IMG/VR virus record: IMGVR_UViG_3300017917_002434
Location: 186,001-250,000 of that record
From: a virus
Length of the DNA stretch: 64,000 nucleotides
Direction: 5' to 3' (one strand)
In this document: positions 29,101 through 36,172 of the stretch, piece after piece
How positions within the stretch are numbered: the first letter of the stretch is position 1
Layout of the letters: each line of letters opens with the position of its first letter
Notes under the pieces: generated by a model
Seen by the model: only the letters and a program-made list of their open reading frames with translations
Told to the model about the DNA's origin: nothing
The model's database searches: none
Translations under genes and position numbers: made by a program

Positions 29101-31232
29101 CTCTCGAAAGCATAGCAGGATTCCCTACTACGGGAATCGTTTATATCGATAACGAAATGATTTCGTACACTGGAGTTAATACCAGCCAGAACAAACTCAC
29201 AGGGTGTACTAGATCAGCACAGTTAGATCTATTCATTGCTGGTGCTAATAGAAATTTTACCGCAGGGGTAGCTGCTAATCACAGCAACGGTACAGGTGTA
29301 ATTTTAATGAATAACACTACAACACCTTTGATTAGCCACTGGGGTAGTGCGTTCTTGACCGACGGATTGTTTGATTTTGACCGTGGATACATTTTCAACT
29401 ATGCTTCTACCGGTCTAAGTGTAAGCACTGTTAAATCAACGGCTTTCCTAATTCGTCTAGCACCTAGTGTGTCAAACGCAGTTGTTGGAGATCTAGGCGA
29501 TAGAGAGCTCCTAAATAGAGCACAATTACTATTGAAAGAAATCGCAGTAACGTCAGACACAGGCTCGGGCGGTATTATTGTTGAGGGAGTATTAAATCCT
29601 CAGAATTATCCTTCTAATCCTAGCGACATTGTTTGGTCAGGTTTGTCCGGTGTTGCGGCCGGTGGTCAGCCTAGCTTCGCTCAGATAGCACCAGGAGGAT
29701 CTGTAAACTGGTCAGGCGGCGTAGCCCAACCAACAGCTACAGCCACAGCATTAAACACAGTTACCGCCAATATCACTGTACCAAATAAAACAGCATTCAA
29801 TAGACCTGCTGGTACATCATTCGTCTATGTTACACAGACTAGCTGGAATACATCAGGATCCCAGAGTGGTTTCGCTATAGCAGCTTCAGATACTAAATTC
29901 CAGTCTGGTACAACAATTTCATCCGTAGCTTCGAGTCCTAGTCCAGTAGCCACGACATTAGGAATATTAACTTCTAGTATGTCTACATTCTTTAGAAGTA
30001 TATCGGGTAATAGTATCAGCGGTAACGGTATTACTGCCACATTGAACTTTAACAACCAAGGATACGTACCGTTTCCAGTAAATTCGAGAATAACTGTTAG
30101 TGGTTTCAGTGCTTATAATGGAACTTATATCGTAACTGGAGCAGGAAATAACTTTGTACAGTTTGCCTCTACGTCGACTAACTTCCAAACAAACGGAACA
30201 GTCCAGACTGCTTACGTCGCTGGGCAGACAACATTGAACATAACAGAAGCTAGTTGGAATAACATGACTAGCCCTGTAACACAGACAGGATTTGGCGTAA
30301 CATCTTCATTTCCGGCAGGAACAACTGTCACTGGAGTTACATCGATACAAGGAACATCGCCGAACAGATACTATACCGTGACATTCAGTCAGGGTCTTAC
30401 TTCTGATTTACCGTTATCATCTACGACTATCAATACCAGTTTTGGTGGAGCAAGAACAAGCACAAATAACCTATTCTTTACCGCAGCTAGTTGGACAGCA
30501 TTACCAGTAGATGTTCCGGTTAACGGCACACTGACTAATGATCCTACCAAATTTACTGGCGGAACTATTATCAACTCTATCAGCGGCCTACAGACATTTG
30601 GCGGTACTGGATACTATTCTGTATCATTTAGTAACAACTGTATAGGAACATTAGCAGGCGGAACAACTGTCACATTTGATACTATACCTTATTTTACTCT
30701 GTTCTTGAGTAGAACTTCGGCACAGGCTGTTAATGCTAATGCCACTATAACTATGTCATTGGCACAAAACTCTGCTGTCACCAACTTTGTGTATTTTACA
30801 CAGGCCAGTTGGGAAACTCTAGTTTCGACCTATTCAGCAGGTGCCGGTACAGAAGTAGCAGATACAAAATTTGCTGCGGGTACTCGTGTTGCTACTGTGA
30901 GTACTCTAAGAACGTTTGGTGGTTCTGGATATTATGTAGTAACATTTACCCAGACGTCTAATGCTGTTGTGGCTGGCGGAAACACTATTACATTTAGATT
31001 TGGACAACCTCCATATGCGTTACCGGGCGAACAGGTATTCTCATTCATCAGTTTACCAGGAAGTTCGGACAGTCTTAACCTAGAGGACCTCAAAGAATTA
31101 ACCAATACTACCTTGGGTGGTAGAGGTACATTCCCTAACGGTCCTGACGTTTTGGCTATCAACATCTTCAAAGTATCTGGAGCAGCAGTTAACGCTAACG
31201 TAATTCTACGTTGGTCCGAAGCACAAGCCTAA
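23151..31232 (+). CDS. 2693-aa modular virion structural protein
   Basis: 2693 residues, the largest gene here. Residues about 35-690 contain five helical modules with K-C-x-R-D-x-G/K...D-A-x-x-x-D and usually YGGN (KCKRDIGF, KCQRDLGY, KCERDIGY, KCSRDVKY, KCIRDSGF). From about 1185 to 1510 come four modules of about 60-100 residues, G-x-x-A-x-F-x-V/I-T-R...G-x-x-Y...I-x-G...N-D-x-x-I-x-V. A central conserved part (RPFDGGVQLGTGGPQHGVQA, WEYDGQTLWAVQR, YSWYGAGFIDFML, about 1640-1960) is familiar from giant proteins of marine T4-like phages. The last 500 residues are repeats with F-G-G-x-G-Y-Y and Y-F-T-x-A-S-W. Probably a long fibre or baseplate-linked appendage; function is inferred. Confidence 0.65.
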   Translation: MAKRKIDNYTFRPGISYLGNLYPDEWQSFSDNVPFIKAELTAYLNYRIDIDTEVNLYPNAVRILENNINFIKEEATAWIATQVAGNFPGFVGYTYDSAKCKRDIGFVLTAYIHDVRYGGNEDTRTIVGKYWINNEPQVDGDRQAEVKTHEFIRDLITDYILPLASYTPLQLIATRYTTGPAAEANAAARIDTLSAITTTVIANGLSSMPAISYKSAPYENYTFNSEKCQRDLGYVLDAYLHDLRYGGNEQTRLTIQKYYDNGVLQVDGSGQAEVEGHEFVRDLIINNIMQNEAGTILYPEAVRLLTLNKAYLQNEILGWIANEVTEATKCERDIGYLIDGAQYDIVLGTNYNALFLGLAEFNSLDNDFFVIDTIQRTKTAIAALPNVAASTAAVARNNAFFNEVVDIIQNGRGSANELVLAEPSNATVSRIAAKNQLVANKNFLAAEVNAWVAEQYPTADHDPVKCSRDVKYAIDALCYDILYGGNSATYDQARFFFYGFSSGAPGIDPTHRLQTVAAYVHLKQVIGQVVQNQTVTKTTGNTLTQNQTFPAASSSDAIICQNLVQITADVVAATTQTQANTILSGIVRSVPSITFATSALQTAFNAITTAKTSVINSVVVFKGYTYDSAKCIRDSGFVIDALIYDLENNGNEESRRIAQKYYIDGVFQVDGSRIPEIASYRFLQETIKNYIFPRVNAPDYQIVYPQILTAPSAEVGAYARITELTDVFINFLKDGPSSLPALSQRTVPYQTVEQQVVDTTKAYDPDAGTAILALSNALVNIIEQGLGALPVKESAGYGLIKFQGVVRLEDLLLITNTTKNVVIYNFSSNTAGGEIVPEFDGDDDFIAFKQVTDRVIHLRLNVDTSTMDETDELQIFAEAPEMKVRPYDFGTDAIERHRVASPQSMLDADFEYGLQPTKWQAIGIARGYPSVYEVPGSDFEVVSITTDASFPNNGVGASTITVTTAAPHGLSAGTPVTVAGLDTAISGISRAEGAFVLVTIPTPTTFTYFAKSRVGTTSGTSLKTTYTQIRKGGFYTGASIGLPTINLLSNGTSGTFVTQFDTPAATSRIAIASGNIPSVGSPMNAAVGIGFGSQVTAVVGAGGVVVTPTVLGDYAPTLLGLTTLTVASTSGIVIGLGANDQTGSSTFVESIVGTNVTFTRPFSGAVIGNTTTYTELTGTNEISIGSAATFNVVGSSAGYISVAVNSGGSDYQVGDVLRIVGTDLTGTTPANDLLIKVATVSGGAILTADVISGTSVMSSPNETISGINNSSYTATSPDSTIGSGATFDVTRNGTAFTSVINAGGTGYVKGTEFLILGTVFTNNTTPANDVEITVTQTTATFTGLLQDATTLSGSSAQFSITRIGATYTSLVVSFAGSGYALGEIVTIYGTQLGGNNPSNDLQIQVDNVGGGGEIIAASLVSGLVANEDAPGVISQISTAGTGDNRTTINNVPVLIVPGSGINCEFSITRTASGYTNVVVTDGGTAYLPGNRIRILGSDLGGANTTNDAIVSVTSVDSITGAITAATVTGTGVAGINLQLYSSVTLSEFTTATIASSTSLGFGTLATLQIIFQEPHGIPPGGSFIVTVSSDNGSNNHALANGSFSATQIPTRNTITFQARSPGVITGAPITGVVYPRPDSFFTHRPFDGGVQLGTGGPQHGVQAIRQSKKYIRYQSGKGVMYTTGALFAPSYDVLSILATDVEVGATIEITLGDNDHGLQRGAVIRLSGVLTGGYDGDYEVDEIVSERTFRIIATKRVGSRKPSLSFSCQISTLRWKGAVVRAGVFDDQNGIFWEYDGQTLWAVQRTSTKQLAGTISVNAGSNRITGLNSRFRDQLKAGDAVTIRGMTHIVTHVDSQTSMTVNPDYRGVSNVSNAKMSLISEVRVQQRDFNKDRLDGTGPSGYDLDITKMQMIGIQYSWYGAGFIDFMLRGSDGNYVFAHRMRNSNINTEAYMRTGNLPVRYEVSNYGATSRLVGDIGNTSTELTLESIAGFPTTGIVYIDNEMISYTGVNTSQNKLTGCTRSAQLDLFIAGANRNFTAGVAANHSNGTGVILMNNTTTPLISHWGSAFLTDGLFDFDRGYIFNYASTGLSVSTVKSTAFLIRLAPSVSNAVVGDLGDRELLNRAQLLLKEIAVTSDTGSGGIIVEGVLNPQNYPSNPSDIVWSGLSGVAAGGQPSFAQIAPGGSVNWSGGVAQPTATATALNTVTANITVPNKTAFNRPAGTSFVYVTQTSWNTSGSQSGFAIAASDTKFQSGTTISSVASSPSPVATTLGILTSSMSTFFRSISGNSISGNGITATLNFNNQGYVPFPVNSRITVSGFSAYNGTYIVTGAGNNFVQFASTSTNFQTNGTVQTAYVAGQTTLNITEASWNNMTSPVTQTGFGVTSSFPAGTTVTGVTSIQGTSPNRYYTVTFSQGLTSDLPLSSTTINTSFGGARTSTNNLFFTAASWTALPVDVPVNGTLTNDPTKFTGGTIINSISGLQTFGGTGYYSVSFSNNCIGTLAGGTTVTFDTIPYFTLFLSRTSAQAVNANATITMSLAQNSAVTNFVYFTQASWETLVSTYSAGAGTEVADTKFAAGTRVATVSTLRTFGGSGYYVVTFTQTSNAVVAGGNTITFRFGQPPYALPGEQVFSFISLPGSSDSLNLEDLKELTNTTLGGRGTFPNGPDVLAINIFKVSGAAVNANVILRWSEAQA

Positions 31233-31236
31233 AAGG

Positions 31237-31264
31237 TTGACAATCAGACTTTTTGCTGTATAAT
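31237..31264 (+). promoter_or_regulatory. Sigma70 promoter TTGACA-16-TATAAT, leaderless
   Basis: Perfect -35 (31237-31242) and -10 (31259-31264) hexamers with a 16-base spacer. The usual start, seven bases after the -10, is 31271, the A of the first codon of the heptose operon, so the mRNA is predicted to be leaderless. Confidence 0.8.
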
Positions 31265-31270
31265 TACAGC

Positions 31271-31666
31271 ATGAGTCTGATTTTTGTTAACGGTTCTTTT
31301 GATATACTTCATCCAGGACACATCGAACTGCTAAACTATGCCAAAAGTTTAGGATCTCATCTCATGGTTGCCATAGATTCGGACGCTAGAATTACTAGTT
31401 TAAAAGGACCGACTCGGCCTATTAACAATCAACGTTATAGAGCGTTCATGTTAAAAAATCTTAGAGCAGTGGACGAAGTAGTAATTTTTGATTCTGACCA
31501 AGAATTAATAAACTTGATCGCTGCCTGTGATATAATGGTAAAAGGCAGCGACTATATGGGTAAACCTATCGTAGGCGAAGAAGTCTGCGATGAAATTATA
31601 TTTTTTGATAGATTATATGACTATTCAACAACAAAAATCATTCAAGATATTGTTAATCGGAGATGA
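31271..31666 (+). CDS. hldE-C-like: HldE C-domain-like heptose-1-phosphate adenylyltransferase
   Basis: 131 residues. It has the nucleotidyltransferase signature G-S-F-D-I-L-H-P-G-H (residues 7-16), then VAIDSDARITSLKG, RPINNQRYRAFML and the closing DYSTTKIIQDI, each matching the adenylyltransferase half of E. coli HldE (RfaE). It would convert heptose-1-phosphate and ATP to ADP-D-glycero-D-manno-heptose. The frame is open six codons further (ATG 31253), but that ATG lies upstream of the -10 box, so 31271 is chosen. It overlaps the kinase gene by 50 bases in another frame. In HldE the two activities are fused in the opposite order. Confidence 0.8.
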   Translation: MSLIFVNGSFDILHPGHIELLNYAKSLGSHLMVAIDSDARITSLKGPTRPINNQRYRAFMLKNLRAVDEVVIFDSDQELINLIAACDIMVKGSDYMGKPIVGEEVCDEIIFFDRLYDYSTTKIIQDIVNRR

Positions 31667-32366
31667 TTGTTCTGATGTGTATCAATATGGCACAGTTGAA
31701 AGGTTAAGTCCCGAAGCACCCGTGCCGGTATTTGTTCCTACCCACAAAGAAACACGGCCTGGAATGGCCGGTAATGTATCTAAGAATCTCGAAGCACTAG
31801 GGTGTGAAGTAAATTATATTCATGCTAAAACATCCACTAAAACGAGACTGATAGATAAACGCAGTAATCAACATATTGCTAGGATAGATAATGACGAAAT
31901 GTCTGAACCTATATCGTTCGAAACTGAAATACCTAAAATTTACGATGCTATTGTCGTCAGCGACTACAACAAAGGCACAGTCACATATGAACTCATCGAA
32001 GAGTTAATTGATACTAAAATTCCTGTGTTTATCGACACTAAAAAAATTGATCTAGAAAGATTCCAGGGCAGCTGGGTGAAAATTAACGCTGCTGAGTATA
32101 GACTAATTAAAAGTGAATGTACAGGATTGATCGTAACACTAGGTGAGGACGGTGCTCGAGTTATTCATCATGATATTCACTACCCAGCACCTAAAGTAGA
32201 AATCAGCGATGTCTGTGGTGCCGGAGATACATTTTTGGCTGCTCTAGCTTATAGATATTGCGAAACAAAAGACATCGACGAAGCTGTTAAGTTTGCTATC
32301 AAAGCAGCCAGTATCACAGTCCAGCATCTAGGTAATTACGCACCAACATTAGAGGAAATAAAATGA
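31617..32366 (+). CDS. hldE-N-like: HldE N-domain-like heptose-7-phosphate kinase (PfkB family)
   Basis: 249 residues. ERLSPEAPVPVFVPTHKE and RPGMAGNVSKNLEALG match the hallmark of HldE/RfaE kinase domains (R-I-S-P-E-A-P-V-P-V, R-P-G-G-A-A-N-V). The C-terminal PfkB motif DVCGAGDTFLAALAY carries the catalytic Asp of G-A-G-D. At 249 residues it is about 70 shorter than the usual kinase domain, mainly in the middle. It would phosphorylate heptose-7-phosphate at C1. Start: an earlier in-frame ATG at 31590 is possible, but 31617 keeps the overlap with the adenylyltransferase shorter and begins close to the conserved strand. It overlaps the next gene by ATGA. Confidence 0.75.
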   Translation: MTIQQQKSFKILLIGDDCSDVYQYGTVERLSPEAPVPVFVPTHKETRPGMAGNVSKNLEALGCEVNYIHAKTSTKTRLIDKRSNQHIARIDNDEMSEPISFETEIPKIYDAIVVSDYNKGTVTYELIEELIDTKIPVFIDTKKIDLERFQGSWVKINAAEYRLIKSECTGLIVTLGEDGARVIHHDIHYPAPKVEISDVCGAGDTFLAALAYRYCETKDIDEAVKFAIKAASITVQHLGNYAPTLEEIK

Positions 32367-32743
32367 CAGAAAGACTTACAGGAAAAGTAGATAAAGGATG
32401 GGGCTTTGAAATTATATGGGCTACCAACGATCACTATTGCGGAAAAATTTTAGTATTCGAAAAGGCAGGAAATAAGTTTTCTATGCACTTCCATAAAACC
32501 AAAGATGAAACTTGGTTTGTTAATTCTGGCAAATTTAAATTACGTTGGATAGATACTAAAGATGCTAAAATCTATGAACAAGAATTAAATGAAGGCGATA
32601 CTTGGCATAATCCTCCTTTACAACCTCATCAATTAGAAGCCATGACAGATGGTGCTATGGTGTTTGAAGTCAGCACAGCAGATTCTATAGAGGATAATTA
32701 TCGATTAGTACCCGGAGACAGTCAAAAGAAAGCAGAACAATGA
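32363..32743 (+). CDS. Single-domain cupin protein
   Basis: 126 residues. Cupin motif 1 is SMHFHKTKDETWFVNSGKF, with His, His, Glu and Gly in the usual spacing; motif 2 is PPLQPHQLEA. This resembles the metal-binding domain of type II mannose-6-phosphate isomerases and of sugar-nucleotide cupins. It overlaps the kinase upstream and the phosphatase downstream by four bases each, so it is part of the heptose operon. It could be an isomerase or epimerase acting on the sugar phosphate. It could in principle replace the missing isomerase GmhA, but that is speculative because GmhA belongs to another fold (SIS). Confidence 0.6.
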   Translation: MTERLTGKVDKGWGFEIIWATNDHYCGKILVFEKAGNKFSMHFHKTKDETWFVNSGKFKLRWIDTKDAKIYEQELNEGDTWHNPPLQPHQLEAMTDGAMVFEVSTADSIEDNYRLVPGDSQKKAEQ

Positions 32744-33228
32744 ACATATATCTAGACATGGACGATGTTGTAGCTGATTGGTTTGGCTACGCTAGAGAGT
32801 ATCTCAATGAGCCACTGTTCAAAGATGGTGACATATTGCCCGAAGCTACTTGGCAAAAATTAAAAAATGATCAGCGTATGTATAGTAAACTTCCTGTTAA
32901 AAAGGGAGCATATGATTTAGTCAACTGGTGTAGAAATTATAGAGATACAAAAAACGCAGGACTTTATTTTCTCAGTGCTATCCCCAAAGGCAATGATATG
33001 CCCTGGGCACCTCAAGATAAAGTTTTTTGGGCACATGAATATTTTCCTGACATCCCTGTATTTTTAGGTCCATATAGTTTTGATAAGTGGGTTAGATGTT
33101 CTCCTGGAGATATCCTAATAGATGATCGTAGATCAAATTGTGAAGATTGGGAACGTGCCGGGGGCCTATCACACATATACCGCTCTTGGCCGGAATGTAA
33201 ACTTTGGTTAGAGGACATTCTAAAATGA
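32740..33228 (+). CDS. HAD-fold phosphatase, 5'(3')-deoxyribonucleotidase-like
   Basis: 162 residues. HAD motif I is YLDMDDVVADW (D6 nucleophile, D8 acid), a Ser follows the strand YFLSAIPKGND, and motif IV is GDILIDDRRSNCEDW. The D-M-D-x-V-x-A-D-W start is typical of 5'(3')-deoxyribonucleotidases of phages and bacteria. In this operon the pathway step that would otherwise be missing is heptose-1,7-bisphosphate phosphatase (GmhB), which is also a HAD enzyme, so this gene may serve that step; a nucleotidase role is the alternative. ATGA overlaps on both sides show translational coupling. Confidence 0.65.
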   Translation: MNIYLDMDDVVADWFGYAREYLNEPLFKDGDILPEATWQKLKNDQRMYSKLPVKKGAYDLVNWCRNYRDTKNAGLYFLSAIPKGNDMPWAPQDKVFWAHEYFPDIPVFLGPYSFDKWVRCSPGDILIDDRRSNCEDWERAGGLSHIYRSWPECKLWLEDILK

Positions 33229-34115
33229 TCATAGTAACTGGTGGTGCCGGCTTCATTGGTTCTAATATTATAAAAGGTCTAAATGATAGATCTATTTCAA
33301 ATATTATTGTTGTTGATGATATTAATCCCGATAAAGAAAAAAATCTAGAAGATTTAAAATTTTCAGATATACTTTCCCCTCAAGATTTCTACGGCATCTG
33401 GAATCACTGGCACATCGTTGATGCGGTATTTCACGAAGGTGCTATATCATCTACCACAGAAAAAGATCAAAATAAGATAGATCAGTATAATCTTCAACCC
33501 GGTTATTGGCTAGTAGAGCAGGCTGCTAGAAACAATTTTTTATTATCTTATGCTAGCTCTGCTTCAGTCTACGGTGACAGCAATACCTTTAAAGAAAAAC
33601 AGCCACTAAATCCTCAATCGCTTTATGCTACTAGTAAAATGCTGTTAGATCAATATGTCTATAGCACATTATTAGATTATCCTGATACTAGAATACAGGG
33701 TTGGAGATATTTCAACGTCTATGGAAAAAATGAAATTCACAAAAAAGATCAAGCGAGCCCGATAACGAAATTTAGTCAGCAGGCCAAAAATACAGGAAAA
33801 ATAAAAGTTTTTAAAGGCAGCGAAAATTTTCAGCGAGATTTTATCTGTGTCAGCGACATAGCCGATATTAAAATAAAATCATTAGACAAGAACTTTAATG
33901 GAATTTTTAATCTCGGTACAGGAAAAGCAATATCGTTTTTAGAAGTGGCTGAACTGATCAAAGAAAGATATTCGGCGACTATTGAAGAAGTAGAGTTTCC
34001 TCAAGAGCTTATCAATCAATACCAAAAATATACCTGTTCGGATAATACAGAATTATTGAAGGTGATAGGAAATTATGATTTTACGTCTATTAGATCTTTT
34101 CTTTCAACGACATAA
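33225..34115 (+). CDS. hldD-like: ADP-L-glycero-D-manno-heptose 6-epimerase-like (HldD)
   Basis: 296 residues, close to the E. coli HldD length of 310. Rossmann motif GGAGFIGS at residues 6-13, FHEGAISSTTEKD at 69-81 and catalytic Y134-x-x-x-K138 (LYATSKMLLD); then RYFNVYG and GSENFQRDFICVSD. These match HldD, which converts ADP-D,D-heptose to ADP-L,D-heptose using NADP. The start at 33225 (MIIVTGGAG) is chosen over the in-frame ATG 33204 because it forms an ATGA overlap with the phosphatase stop and starts at the dinucleotide fold. It closes the heptose operon and overlaps the convergent minus-strand gene by 26 bases. Confidence 0.8.
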   Translation: MIIVTGGAGFIGSNIIKGLNDRSISNIIVVDDINPDKEKNLEDLKFSDILSPQDFYGIWNHWHIVDAVFHEGAISSTTEKDQNKIDQYNLQPGYWLVEQAARNNFLLSYASSASVYGDSNTFKEKQPLNPQSLYATSKMLLDQYVYSTLLDYPDTRIQGWRYFNVYGKNEIHKKDQASPITKFSQQAKNTGKIKVFKGSENFQRDFICVSDIADIKIKSLDKNFNGIFNLGTGKAISFLEVAELIKERYSATIEEVEFPQELINQYQKYTCSDNTELLKVIGNYDFTSIRSFLSTT

Positions 34116-34347
34116 TTTTCTTTTCTATCTCTAATCTAATATTTTTTAGTCTAGTTCTTTCTTCAGTCTGTCTCGTAAGATTAGAGATCATGTCGATCGA
34201 TTCTACAGCAGCATCTAGATTTTTCGCCTGAGACTTAAATCTCTTATAGAGTTTTTCTAACTCTGTATCTTTAGTTTCTTCGATGAGTTTTTCGTAACGT
34301 CGGCAGTCTTCGATAAAATTTTTACTTTTAGTAATAGATAGTTTCAT
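34090..34347 (-). CDS. Small coiled-coil protein
   Basis: 85 residues, almost entirely helical and highly charged, with heptad-like spacing (FIEDCRRYEKLIEETKDTEL, IRLEIEKKIMSLKEK). It is the last gene of the minus-strand gp14-gp15 unit and overlaps the Nudix-like gene by ATGA at 34344-34347. Its 3' end runs into hldD from the opposite strand. No family recognised; small coiled-coil proteins in this position could be assembly factors or scaffold partners. Function unknown. Confidence 0.5.
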   Translation of the reverse strand: MKLSITKSKNFIEDCRRYEKLIEETKDTELEKLYKRFKSQAKNLDAAVESIDMISNLTRQTEERTRLKNIRLEIEKKIMSLKEKI

Positions 34348-34745
34348 AATGAACTTCCCATTAATAATATTGTGTCGATTTTAGTTTTGATTATTTTATT
34401 AGTTAATGTAGTTTTTAAACCCGTGTGTACACCTTTAGGCAAAACGTCGATCATTGACCAACAAAAAGTTTGATTATTTGACGGGACAAATTCTTGATCT
34501 ACTAAGCAGATGTAAGTAGAAAATTCAAATCCGCTGTCTTGACTAAGATATAATTCTACCGGAACTAACCTAGCATCTTTACCATAGTATTCGTAGATGA
34601 TAGCTTGAGCGTCTTCTACTACAGATTTATCTCTAACAAAGCTAGGAACTGTCCATTTGAGATCTTCTAGTATCATTAAGATTCTAGAAGTTTTTTTTGA
34701 TATAAACAGGATTCCGGCATGTTTCTGCATGCCTTTATATATCAT
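34344..34745 (-). CDS. Nudix-like domain protein without a clear Nudix box
   Basis: 133 residues. The N-terminus KHAGILFISKKTSRILMILE then WTVPSF resembles the entry strands of Nudix hydrolases (A-G-x-L-x-x-x...W-x-x-P). The following helix (KSVVEDAQAIIYEYYGKDA) sits where the Nudix box should be but lacks the G-x5-E-x7-R-E-x-x-E-E-x-G residues, so hydrolase activity is doubtful. It overlaps gp15 and the coiled-coil gene by ATGA, making it part of the neck operon. The assignment rests on the overall pattern only; a structural comparison would settle it. Confidence 0.4.
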   Translation of the reverse strand: MIYKGMQKHAGILFISKKTSRILMILEDLKWTVPSFVRDKSVVEDAQAIIYEYYGKDARLVPVELYLSQDSGFEFSTYICLVDQEFVPSNNQTFCWSMIDVLPKGVHTGLKTTLTNKIIKTKIDTILLMGSSL

Positions 34746-36172
34746 CCTTCTAAATCAAAGCTCCAATATCCGGCTGTGTATTCGCCTTCGAAAGATTTAA
34801 GCCATTGGCCGTCTTCCCATTTATATTGGATGCCAGTTTTGAGATTTTTGATATAGTATGGTTGAGAAATTTCAACTGACGGATCAAAGATCACAGTCCA
34901 GTCGGTACCGTTCCATTCTACGATAGAATTAGCGACTGCTACAAAATCTGAATCATCGGAATTTTTCCAAGCATCTGCTCCGTCCGAATTAGCCACCGAA
35001 CCAATATCTTCTAATATAAGATATTTCATACCTACTAATAATCCTGTTGTGGGATCAAATGTTTGAGGATTGATAATAGCATTGATGACTAAATCAGTCT
35101 GCGGCTCAGAATCAGAATCAAAGTCTACTACTAAAAATTGACTGTCTACTTCGTTGATACTAAATGTGCCTACGAGTTCGTAACCACTAGGTTGTAAAAA
35201 TCTAATACGACTAATTCCGGGTCTGTATTTTCCATACTGAGGAATAATTTTATTCCAATCAATCGCCCCAGCGGTTTTCTTAGGTATATCTAGTCCGCTT
35301 TCTACTATAGCCTCGTTGACATCTAAGGCACTGACATAGTAAGAACCAGTCTCAACACCTGTAACTGTCTTAGAAGACAACAGTAATACTCCGAAATTTC
35401 CCGGTGTAGTAATAATAGATGTTGATTTTATGTCTTTATTATCAACTGGACTATTAAACGCTAATTCTGCTAGAGGTTTTAACTGCCCATCATCATCAAA
35501 CATATTCATGATAATGTTCTGTACCACACCAAGTTTCTTAACCTTAACTGGAGGACTGATATAAATCGGCATCTCAAAATCAAGAGAACAGATGTCTATA
35601 TCAACTTCTGTGCCTTGAGGTATAGATCGAGATGTAAAATTTGAAGCGGTTAGTTCGACTACACTTAGGCTGGTCCAATCGATATAATTATCTGTAGTTT
35701 GTACCTCTAGACTGGGGTTGAATAATACTAGTATTTGCTCTAGTAATTGTAATTTTTGATCTGTGTTAGAACTCCAGATGTCTGCCCGCATACTTAATTT
35801 AAAAGGTGTAGGCATTAGTCGTTCAACAGTATAGCCGCCCCCCTGGGTGTTGTTGTATATTGGCTCGCCGGTCTCGTCATCAAAGGATTCATACGATCTT
35901 CCTCGAATACTGACCTTACTAACATAACTAGCATCGGCTAGTCTATTTCTATCTAATTCTATTCCTGTGATATAACACGCGATCTTTGGAACACTAGGCA
36001 GTTTATTTTCTGAATTTTCTCTGATGATCTGTGCTACTTGCTTGGTAAGATCGCCATAGGCAACAGGGACTTGTTTCAGAGATCCGTCGCCGGCTTGGTA
36101 CTTAAAACCAATGAAGATTCTCATAAACTGAGTTACATATCTTCGTATCTGTCCATCATAGAAAAAATCCAT
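34742..36172 (-). CDS. 15: gp15-like proximal tail sheath stabiliser / tail completion protein
   Basis: 476 residues. The N-terminal half parallels T4 gp15: FFYDGQIRRYVTQFMRIFI against FYNSSFRRYATLMGDLF, VPVAYGD against VPITYAS, then PTPFKLSMRADIWSSNTDQK and LLEQILVLFNPSLEV against PSPIKMIYELSIFTRYEDDM and IVEQILPYFQPHF. T4 gp15 caps the tail at its head-proximal end and joins it to the neck. The extra 200 C-terminal residues, absent from T4 gp15 (272 aa), are beta-rich and contain a W-x-x-S/G-type repeat near the end. The start codon overlaps the gp14 stop by one base (TAATG), so translation is coupled. Confidence 0.75.
   Translation of the reverse strand: MDFFYDGQIRRYVTQFMRIFIGFKYQAGDGSLKQVPVAYGDLTKQVAQIIRENSENKLPSVPKIACYITGIELDRNRLADASYVSKVSIRGRSYESFDDETGEPIYNNTQGGGYTVERLMPTPFKLSMRADIWSSNTDQKLQLLEQILVLFNPSLEVQTTDNYIDWTSLSVVELTASNFTSRSIPQGTEVDIDICSLDFEMPIYISPPVKVKKLGVVQNIIMNMFDDDGQLKPLAELAFNSPVDNKDIKSTSIITTPGNFGVLLLSSKTVTGVETGSYYVSALDVNEAIVESGLDIPKKTAGAIDWNKIIPQYGKYRPGISRIRFLQPSGYELVGTFSINEVDSQFLVVDFDSDSEPQTDLVINAIINPQTFDPTTGLLVGMKYLILEDIGSVANSDGADAWKNSDDSDFVAVANSIVEWNGTDWTVIFDPSVEISQPYYIKNLKTGIQYKWEDGQWLKSFEGEYTAGYWSFDLEG

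Noticed and set aside
31253-31270. Start of the adenylyltransferase at ATG 31253
   Set aside because: It would lie upstream of the -10 box of its own promoter and adds residues not found in the family.
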